Positions 56,346-64,000 of a DNA stretch of 64,000 nucleotides are shown here, one piece after another; the first letter of the stretch is position 1, and each line of letters starts with the position of its first letter. Source of the stretch: Acanthococcus lagerstroemiae (taxonomy: Eukaryota > Arthropoda > Insecta > Hemiptera > Eriococcidae); the NCBI GenBank assembly GCA_031841125.1, contig CM063111.1, forward strand, positions 36,778,955 to 36,842,954, read 5' to 3'. The position numbers and the translations under genes were made by a program. The notes under the pieces were generated by a model. It saw nothing but the letters and a program-made list of their open reading frames with translations, was not told the origin of the DNA and made no database searches.

Positions 56346-57213
56346 TTCTCATTTGATAACAATACTGAACGCGCATATTTGTTTGATCAGTGGTTTCATC
56401 TTGATGATACTAAAATTCGCATTTAAGATAGGAGATAAGAAAAAAAATGAACTATAACCCAAAAATTAACATCGGCATTAAATTCTTCGTTGAAAGTACC
56501 CATAGAATCGTACGTTCTCATGTTATTGTTGTTTTTTTTTTGTTTTTTTTTACAAAATCTAAAATTGTTGTGTAGTGTTATTCAAAAAATTGTAATATAG
56601 GTAACGCGATCGAAGAGAATAATTGGACGCTGTTAAGCGTAACCAATCAAACCGACATTTTGTTGACAAAATGAGTTATTAGTATCGTTGAAAAGAACGT
56701 AATGATCAACGATCATTTTTAGTTTTCTGGAGTGTAGAAGAAATAATTCGAATAGCAAATGTGAAATTTGAAATAGCGAACATTAGGTACCTAGTTGCCG
56801 CCTGACTGATAGCGATGATGGGGTCTTTCGTTCTCAAAATAGCGCGCTCTGTGTATCATTTCGGAACCCTGTGCTTCAAATGCATTAATGGCTCTCAATA
56901 CTTGTACATGACTGTCTGCTCGAACATCGCTTAGATGTTCCCACTACCCTAACCAGAGATGCGGACGCAACTGAAAGAAATTCACACCAACAGTTGGAAG
57001 GTTACATACCACTATTACATGTTATAATTTTTTATTTATAATTTTTTTTTCACCTTTCGAAAAACAAATTTTGGCGAGCTAGAATCTCACTATAGACCAG
57101 TGTGTGTTTGTTTGGCATTATGTCCATATTACTGTTTTGTAGATTCCCGCAGTTTCTTATTAATGAATATTTTGTAGATTCCTGCACTTTCTTACTGATG
57201 AATATTTTTGTAG
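56346..57213. other. Intron with a truncated GGACGCTGTTAAGC element
   Basis: Positions 56625-56725 match the left half of the element at 41904: GGACGCTGTTAAGCGTAACC, then ATGAGTTATTAGTATCGTTG. The right half is missing. The rest is unassigned. Confidence 0.55.
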
Positions 57214-57402
57214 GTGTTATGATGCCATGCGATTTAGCTAAACCGTCCGCTGTGAATCCAACAAATGCGTCAGCCGCCATTGGTCAACAGTTGATATCAA
57301 CGAATAATTCGAGTTTTTCGCTTGTTCAGCAATTCAATTCATCGAATATACATAATTCTAGTATCAACGTCCCTCACCACTTTTCTAGTATTTCTAGTTC
57401 AG
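57214..57402 (+). CDS. Host gene, exon 6 of 8
   Basis: Acceptor ATTTTTGTAG, donor GTTAGT; 189 nt, phase 1 to phase 1. Asn/Ser-rich (LISTNNSSFSLVQQFNSSN) and probably disordered. It contains PSAVNPTNASAAIGQQ. Confidence 0.72.
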
Positions 57403-57481
57403 GTTAGTAAGAACAGAGGAATATTTCATTTGTGACTGAGAGAGAAAAATCTATATACACAAAGTATTCGTTTACTTCTAG

Positions 57482-57834
57482 GTTCGGTACTCATCCAGCA
57501 AATCTCTGGTAACACTGGTCCACCTCCACTCATAAATCACGTCAATAATTCTCTCATGATTGCTGAAACAGCGGCCACGCAGTCGGTGATTAGTTCCCAG
57601 CCGCCGTATCCGACCACCAACGCGTCCTATTTGATTAACACTCAACATTTATCCTCGGAGAATTCTGGAATGGATCAAGTACCCGCTTCACCGTGTATCA
57701 TCACCACCAGTGATAATTTCAATCCGTTTTCGTCATCCAGCGAGAGTGTAATATATTCAAAACCATCGACTGTGCAACTGAATTTGAGTGCTGTAAAGCC
57801 AACTGATTCAGGAATTAAGACAGTTAGCAATGAG
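57482..57834 (+). CDS. Host gene, exon 7 of 8
   Basis: Acceptor TTTACTTCTAG, donor GTTAGT; 353 nt, phase 1 in and phase 0 out. Ser/Thr/Pro-rich (SSENSGMDQVPASPCIITTS, KPSTVQLNLSAVKPTDSG). The 87-nt intron that follows contains an in-frame stop, so it must be removed. Confidence 0.75.
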
Positions 57835-57921
57835 GTTAGTTCTCCGCCACCTTTCCTTATTCTAGCGTTGTTTGTGTGCAGGTCCACTTACGAATTTTTA
57901 TTTCATGTTATTTGCTCGTAG

Positions 57922-58534
57922 GTATGTTCAGCACAATCAAATATTCGCAGTTTTACCGCTGATAGGAGTAGAGAAGAAGCCATGATAACGGTGGACACGA
58001 ATTCATCCGTGCAGGATGCGAGTAATCAAACGGAGTCAATAATGTCCTCTCAGGAGGACGATGACGATCGTGATGACGATAATGACAATGAAGACGAAGA
58101 AGATGATGGACACAATCTTCGCGTAACTGAGAACTACGAAAACGAAGAATCAGATCCATTGAAGAAAGATAAAGAGTCAAAGACAAAATGCAAATCTGTG
58201 GGCAATGAAAGGAAGGTGTATAGCGACCAGAATCCTGATTTCAGTGGCTTGCAGTTGCTGTTGAATGGAATAGAGCGAGCTGAACACTGTTCGAATAACG
58301 ATTCTCTTCTGGAAATTGAAAACACTGCAAGCGTCAGGGATGAAAAGTTGAAAATAAAACAAGAGTCAGAAGACAGTGATAAAGAAATGGATAATCCGGC
58401 TCCAAACGGATTGCAAATTTTGTGTGCTTTGGCGGATCAGCGGTTCCAAGAAGAGAATGATGGCGAATCGGATGATTCATCATCGTCGGATAGTTTCGTG
58501 AGGAAGAGAATGCTGTATAAGACTTCGAAAAGTA
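57922..58534 (+). CDS. Host gene, exon 8 of 8 seen: acidic run and GLQ motifs
   Basis: Acceptor TTTGCTCGTAG, donor GTAAGT at 58535; 613 nt, phase 0 in and phase 1 out, so at least one further exon is needed. It encodes a strongly acidic run (QEDDDDRDDDNDNEDEEDDG), then FSGLQLLLNGIERAE and NGLQILCALADQRFQEE, two related hydrophobic segments, and basic residues (VRKRMLYKTSK). The second GLQ segment fits my recollection of winged eye/BAHCC1-type proteins. If that is right, a Tudor-like or BAH region follows downstream of this window. Confidence 0.75.
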
Positions 58535-59998
58535 GTAAGTATATCAGTTTATGTAAATGTACGCATATTGAACTTCATGAACGTGAAATGAGAGCTATAG
58601 AAAAGCGCTGCATATACGCAGCTATCAGTAGCGTAAATAGGAAGTTGGTGTAAGGGGCATGTATTAAAAAGATTTTAGTGGGAGAAAGTTATGGCGAGCG
58701 AAAACACGTTGGGGTTTTCCAACGATGTGACCAGTAAAAATATAATTTTCACATTTTTTCCCTAGCTGGGTCCCCTTCTCCCCTCATTTACACTACTGAT
58801 ACTTAGTTACTTATCTAATTTTGCCATGATGGAACAACTTTACTCGATAATTTTTCCAAAATGAAACTGTGGGTCAAGAAGATTGAATTTTGTTTAAAAA
58901 CAGTAGGTATACCTAATTTAAACAACAGATTTTTGGAAGTAATTTTGAATTGACGACTGAGTTTTCAATTGGTAGTATTGATTAGTCATTCAAGTGTTTT
59001 AAGTGGTGTTAGTGTACCTAAAGAGTAATCCGCCTATTAGAGTCTTAGACCATACACGAAAGATAGACCGCTAGCGCTTCATAAGAGCCTGTGTTATTGA
59101 GTGTGACCAACATCGCACAGCATGTGCATAAGTAGTAGTGTGTAAATGTGTATAAATGTAACCATCAGCTGATAAGCGGAATTAGATATTAGAAGCGCGA
59201 CTTGGAAGAAGGACCTTCATTTTATAGGAAATACATTCATTTGAAGTGGATTTCTTATGCTCTACACCATAGACTATTGAAAATATGTAAATTGCAAAAA
59301 ATTCCAGCAAGTTTCCCCGTCTACATTCTGGAATGAAGAGCCATCAGCAAAAAACTGAATGGTACTGTGCAACTTGTTTCAGAATAGTTTTTTTTCTTTT
59401 TTTTTTTTCAGTTATTGATTTCGAAATTTTTATTGGGTTTTTCATCCAATCACGATTTTGGCCCCAAGCAGAATGTCATCCTCGAAATGAACAAAGTTTA
59501 CTTAAATTAGCAAATTGAGAACAGCAGGTGGCCAAATCGAAAATTTCATTTGTTTTCTCATTCGACTCTTCTTCGGATTCCATTATTTTACTTTTCAAAT
59601 GAGCAAAATTGATTTAATTTTAAAGATCGAATAGGGTATTCAAATTAGGATAGTTATTCGATAGAAAAAAAATTGAATGTCGCCGCAGTCACTCTTGATA
59701 GTCTGCTTTTTATAATTTACAACATTTCTCCGCCGGTTTGGCGGGACAGATCAATTCGCCTCCACAGCTAAGTCGTTTTCAGCGATTGGCCGCCAAGGAC
59801 AACTCGCCTCCAAATATTTACGTCACGTGTATCTGAAGGAATGAAAAAAATAACAGTATCGAGTCGGACTATTCATTGTTCCTTCCTCAACTACGGTAAA
59901 ATCATCTGAAAAATACCATTCAAACATGGACCGGTTTTACCTTGCATAAGGAAGGAACAATGAGTAGACTTGATACCATTTTTTCCCCTCACTCAAAC
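58535..59998. other. Intron or downstream DNA; possible Mutator element end
   Basis: No exon was found for the host gene after 58534. At 59735-59817, CAATTCGCCTCC and CAACTCGCCTCC occur in direct repeat; the inverse GGAGGCGAATTG lies at 61493. These may be ends of the Mutator-type element whose transposase relic lies between. Confidence 0.45.
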
Positions 59999-60290
59999 CG
60001 TATTTTGCAGTCAGTTGGAATTTTAATCGAAAGGCTAGAACCTGTTGTCAGTTACTTCGGAGATTATTACATTGAACGTCCAAATCGAGGTGGTAGAAAA
60101 AACCCACTTTTTCCATTGATGGGTGGAATGTGTACGAGCGTGCTCGCAATTGTGATCCTCTTACCAATAATTATGCTGAAGCGGCGCATCGGCGATTGCA
60201 ACAGGAAATGGGCGAGGATCATCCAAGCATTTGGAAATTTATAGCAGAGTTGTGGAAAATACAAAAAGTGCGGGATATTCATTTTTAGGG
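59999..60290 (+). pseudogene. MULE (Mutator-like) transposase C-terminal fragment, frameshifted
   Basis: GDYYIERPNRGGRKNPLFP matches the conserved stretch near the C-terminus of insect MULE-type transposases. After a frameshift near 60125, the second frame gives NNYAEAAHRRLQQEMG and HPSIWKFIAELW, which normally follows. The catalytic DDE core is missing upstream. A single frame across 59942-60244 is open, but its second half is in the wrong frame. Confidence 0.65.
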
Positions 60291-60655
60291 AGTTTGCCGC
60301 GCGCAGCGCTGCAAGCACCCTATTGCAATCGAATTTTCAATAAATACGACTGAATTGTTTACAGATCATAGTTCAGTTTTAGTTCAGTTTCATGTTATAA
60401 TACGACCTCTTTACCGGTTCTCCGTCAACTGCTGCCATCTATCAGGAAGTCGGTCTACTATTATGAATATTTCCTCTCGGTTACGAATGCAACTTGGAAA
60501 GATGAAAACAAAAGATTCTCATTCTGGCGTATATTTGTTTTATCGCACCGACGTTGGTACCGTGTCTGAATATTAGCTTCAAAGCTTCAACATTTCAGAT
60601 TTGTTTTGTTTTATCAATACCAGCGTAGGAAGTTGGCGCAACAACACCAGTGATG

Positions 60656-61097
60656 CAGGGAAACACCGGTAGCTGGAAGTCAGCAACCGGAAGTTTTTGC
60701 AGCTCTAAATTAAGTAATCTGGTTCAGTTAAAAAATATAATTTGCAACCCGCAATACACATCGATAATGGTGGCATTTTAAAGTTGGAGGGGAAGGACGA
60801 GTTCAAGAACACGTTGTCAGCGCTGTGAAAGAATTATGTTTCTCAACTACTGGACTAGATTTTAGGATAATGTTGAGAAGCCAGAAGTTGGAAGCTGAAT
60901 GAGTTAAAAGCCGGAAGCGGTTCGGCTACTTGCAATTTTATGAAAAGTTGGTGTTTTTTATGTTTTTTTATCTAAAACAGTATAAGAAAAAGAGAGAACA
61001 AATAGGTTGATGAAAGTGAAATTGTGAGAATAAGTAAAAGAAGCTGGAAGCTAGAAGCTGAAACTGGAAGCTGTGTTGTTCAGCTTCCGTATCCCTG
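60656..61097. mobile_element. hAT-like element with GGAAGCTG repeats, carrying a nested MITE
   Basis: It begins CAGGGAAACACCGGTAGCTG and ends CAGCTTCCGTATCCCTG, an imperfect hAT-type inverted pair. Multiple GGAAGCTG or GAAGCCGG phrases repeat inside. The MITE 60715-60864 is inserted in the left part. The flanking 8-mers do not match. Confidence 0.55.
60715..60864. mobile_element. 150-bp MITE, second copy
   Basis: A reverse-orientation relative of 20571-20718. It shares the inverted ends (AATCTGGTTCAGTTAA / ACTGGACTAGATTT) and the core GGAAGGACGAGTTCAAGAA. The two copies lie 40 kb apart. Confidence 0.85.
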
Positions 61098-62229
61098 ATA
61101 CCCTGAACACCTTTTAAAAATGAAGCTCATTTTATTGACTTTAACTTGTCGGCTAGTCAATGAATGCAGGTAGCAAACACCCTCTTACTACCTCGCTATC
61201 TGCGAGGTAGCTTGTTTTGAACATGACAACAGTGGCCAAGAACCCTCCACCAAACGGACAAAATAAGTAAACACAGATTTACGCCTAATCCGAACGCAGA
61301 TTCTGGACTACCTACATGGGGTAGCGTATAACTTGATGGAATAATTTGTACTGATTTTTCTTACACTTTTTGATAAATAGCTAATAAACTTTTATAAGTC
61401 GACCCGATAAATGCTTTCTTTTTTTACTCGTTGAAAAATTAAAAAATATCAAAAGTTGCTCTGGGCAAATGGTCCTGGGGACAAAAAACATGGGAGGCGA
61501 ATTGTCCTGTACCACCGGTTTGGATTATAGTAAACCTGAGAATTAGATTTTGAAATTTTTCAGTTTTAAATTCATGCAAGGAGACACTGAATGGAGCCGG
61601 ACTCAAAATTCTGCAAGCATTCAAAATCAGCAGTCATCAAAACCCGTAATTATAAAAAGTCGTCCAATTTTGTAGGATTGTAATCGGTGTAACAATTTGT
61701 AAACCCGCTAATTCCATTCTCCAGTCCTGGAATGAGTTGTAGAGTGGTGAAAAAACATTTGTATTAATTCTGATAGGGTTCAATAGTTCCTCCCCCTCCC
61801 TCTTCCTCCACATTCCAGACAGTTTCTAGATGATTATTGAACAAATCGCTCGTATTATCTCAATTCTAGCATTTGAACTCTGGAGGACGTTCTGAAATTT
61901 TCTAAAATATGATCTATAAATTTCCTTATTATTGTGTTGTGTAAAAAACGACTTCGGTGATGTACCCCACGCAAAACTCGAATTTAGCCATTTTCTGTGT
62001 CAGTTTCCTTGTTTACCGGCCAAATTGATCAGGAAACGTTCAAATATTGTCAACAAGTGAATTGTCAAGGGAGATCGAGGTAACGTTCAATTTTGTAAAA
62101 ATCGAGCGGATTATCATGTTTTGGTACCTTATTCCATATTTAAATTAAAGAGAGCAAACATAATTATTTTGAATTTTTAGCAAATGTAAGCAAATGAACA
62201 CTTATAGCTGGGGTATGTGTCTGTTTTTT
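61098..62229. other. No gene recognised
   Basis: Contains the second 44-bp hairpin repeat (61173-61216) and GGAGGCGAATTGTCC at about 61495. No coding recognised. Confidence 0.4.
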
Positions 62230-64000
62230 TTCTTTCGGTGTTCTTCTCGGACATGACGACGAGCTTCGGCTTGCAGAGCCGACCGTCCGATGGGGGAGCC
62301 TTCCCTACTTATGGGGAGTGCTCGTCGCTGAAGACCTGCTGCGTGGATTGCGTGAGCTGCGCGGATGTTTTTCGCTGTCTCACGCGTTCAGCATCCTCCT
62401 TGGCCCGCATCACTGTGCCGGCGAATTGGATCATCGCTGACCAGTTCTGCGGGCTAGCGCAGTATCACTTTAACCATCGTCTCGGGAGTGATATGGTAGC
62501 CGACTGACGCCTCGAGCGCTGCTCGTGCGTCGTTCCACGCAGTGCAGCAAAAGATGGTACGCTACGCGGCATAGACCTCTGCTGGACAATGCGAGCACTG
62601 GCTGGGTACATTGTTCCAACGGTTCAGATAACCATTGAAGCACCCATGCCCGGTGAGCATTTGCGTAAAATGGTACGTCAGCTCACCGTGCCGCCGCGAA
62701 AGCCATGCATCGAGGTCGTGTACTAGCCTTAATGTTGAACGGCCATGGGTGGTCTCTTAGAGGCGAACCACCACTCTTGAACTGTTTGCCGCTGGACTTC
62801 CTCTCTTAATTCTCCGTTACTCCTTTCTTTATTCTATTAGCTGATGGGAACTTCTGGAAAGCGCTCTTCTAGCCAGCAGATCACTAGGAGGCATTCGAGC
62901 TAGTACAAGAGCCGCCTCATACAAGACGGTTCTATACGCACAGATTATGCGTAGTGCCGTAGCCCGCTGGACCCTTCCTGTGTCTTCTCTGTTCTCGCGG
63001 ATTGGCGCGACTGGTGCCCAATTGGGGGCTATATAGAGAAGAACCGAGTGGACTACTGTCGAATCTAGTCATCTTGGACTCTCACTCGGCCCCTGGAGGT
63101 TCAGAATAAGCTGACATAACGCTTTCAGCGTCCACTCTACTTTCTTTGCCGTTGTACGGAGATGCGGTTTGTAACACAGCTCTCGTTGTCCACCGTCATT
63201 CCCAGGTGCGCCATCTGGAGCTGTAGGGATACCGGATCATCCAGTACCGCTAGGTCAAATGGCTGTGGCCTGCCCCCTTTCCGCCCGTAAAAATGGACGG
63301 CTTCTGTTTTCTGGGCAGCTACCTCTAATCCATTTGCCTGCATCCAGCGAGACACCATCTCGATGCTGAGTATGGACCTGCTGCGAACTTCCTGTTCCGA
63401 CCACCCCTCTATAAGGAGAAGGGTGTCGTCGGCAAAGCAGATAGCCTGGGTCCCTCTCGAAAGTGTAAGCCGCAGGATCCTGTCAAAAGACATGTTCCAC
63501 AACAGGGGTCCTAAGGTACACCCGCCGATATGATCTACTGGATCTGGCGATCTTCTGCGTCTATATATAAGCTATCGTTCTGTCTGCCAGGTAGCTCCTG
63601 ATGATCTGCCGTAAGTATCCCGGGAGATCCCACTCATCCATCGCTTTCAGGATACGCGTCCAAGGCGGTGTACTGAAAGCGTTCCTCACATCGAGACTAA
63701 CGGCTACGTATAAACTATCTTTGCTGCATACGGTGTTGATGATCTTTTGCACATACAACACCGCGTCATTGGTCGACCGACTCGCTCGAAATCCATACTG
63801 GGATTTCGACAGTCCACCTTTAGAAGCGATGTACGCTTCTACCCGCAAAGCAATAACCCGCTCCAGTAACTTGCCTATGTCATCCGGTAGATATAGAGGG
63901 CGGTACGAGGAAGGCAAGTTCTCCTGTTTGTTATTGCCTTTGCAAAGCCGGACCAGCCTCGCTGCCATCCATATCGCCGGGAAATGGCACTCTTCAAAAC
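62230..64000 (-). pseudogene. R1-like LINE, reverse transcriptase and 3' part, broken
   Basis: Runs off the right edge. On the minus strand: RT fingers/palm YRPLYLPDDIGKLLERVIA, KSQYGFRASRSTNDAV, VSLDVRNAFSTPPW (63968-63561); then, after a frame break, LWNMSFDRIL and the catalytic FADDTLLLIEGWSE (63502-63137). Degraded C-terminal coding down to ~62250 includes HGCFNGYLNRW, typical of R1-clade ends. The usual YxDD is FADD, as in this clade. A T-run at 62223-62230 marks the A-tail. Its base composition is G+C-richer than the neighbours. The endonuclease and ORF1 lie outside the window. Confidence 0.83.

Noticed and set aside
59942..60244. Small intact gene with a hydrophobic, membrane-like stretch
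   Set aside because: The first half is MULE transposase and the hydrophobic half is that gene read in the wrong frame after a frameshift.
1..64000. CRISPR array, bacterial operon, rRNA or plasmid-like system
   Set aside because: No regularly spaced identical repeats, no bacterial gene layout and no rRNA segments were seen; intron-split genes and eukaryotic elements fill the window.

Overview
The window reads as nuclear DNA of an arthropod, most likely an insect. It is A+T rich, its genes are split by GT-AG introns, and it is dense with P, piggyBac, Tigger/pogo, Harbinger, hAT, Mutator, Copia, BEL/Pao and R1-type elements plus tRNA-derived SINEs and MITEs. I cannot name the species; a hemipteran is possible but unproven. 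No bacterial genes, CRISPR arrays or operons were seen.

One host gene runs left to right on the + strand across the right half. Eight exons (35813-36187, 41369-41587, 44981-45133, 45257-45352, 46615-46848, 57214-57402, 57482-57834, 57922-58534) join in a single open frame with GT-AG borders. All internal borders are phase 1 except the last, which is phase 0. The product is rich in Ser, Pro, Gln and Asn, then has an acidic run and two short Gly-Leu-Gln-hydrophobic segments. It tentatively resembles the winged eye/BAHCC1/TNRC18 chromatin family. Both ends of the gene lie outside the exons found. Its introns are packed with mobile elements.

Layout, left to right: 0-5 kb, a large inverted repeat, a MITE, A+T-rich DNA and two hairpins. 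5-9.3 kb, a Copia gag remnant, then two 0.89-kb direct copies of a piggyBac-bearing unit flanking a broken P-element transposase. 9.4-12.2 kb, a broken Tigger-like transposase with a PHD-type finger. 13-14.2 kb, a SINE between two related inverted-repeat elements. 14.8-17.2 kb, a Harbinger transposase with an antisense MADF/BESS gene inside its intron, itself split by a hAT MITE. 17.53-20.85 kb, a whole hAT element with inverted ends and an 8-bp target duplication. 23.2-25.4 kb, gag and protease of an LTR retroelement with an A-AAA-AAC slippery site. 26.7-28.9 kb, a decayed hAT. 32.1-34.4 kb, a BEL/Pao fragment. 34.8-40.2 kb, two Tigger pieces, host exon 1 and a hAT gene broken by two further hAT-type insertions. 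41-58.5 kb, the remaining host exons with many MITEs, a SINE and a satellite-like array in the introns. 59.9-60.3 kb, a Mutator transposase relic. 62.2-64 kb, the 3' part of an R1-like LINE.

Nearly all transposase genes carry stops or frameshifts, so most elements look dead. Several nonautonomous insertions keep exact target duplications and look younger.
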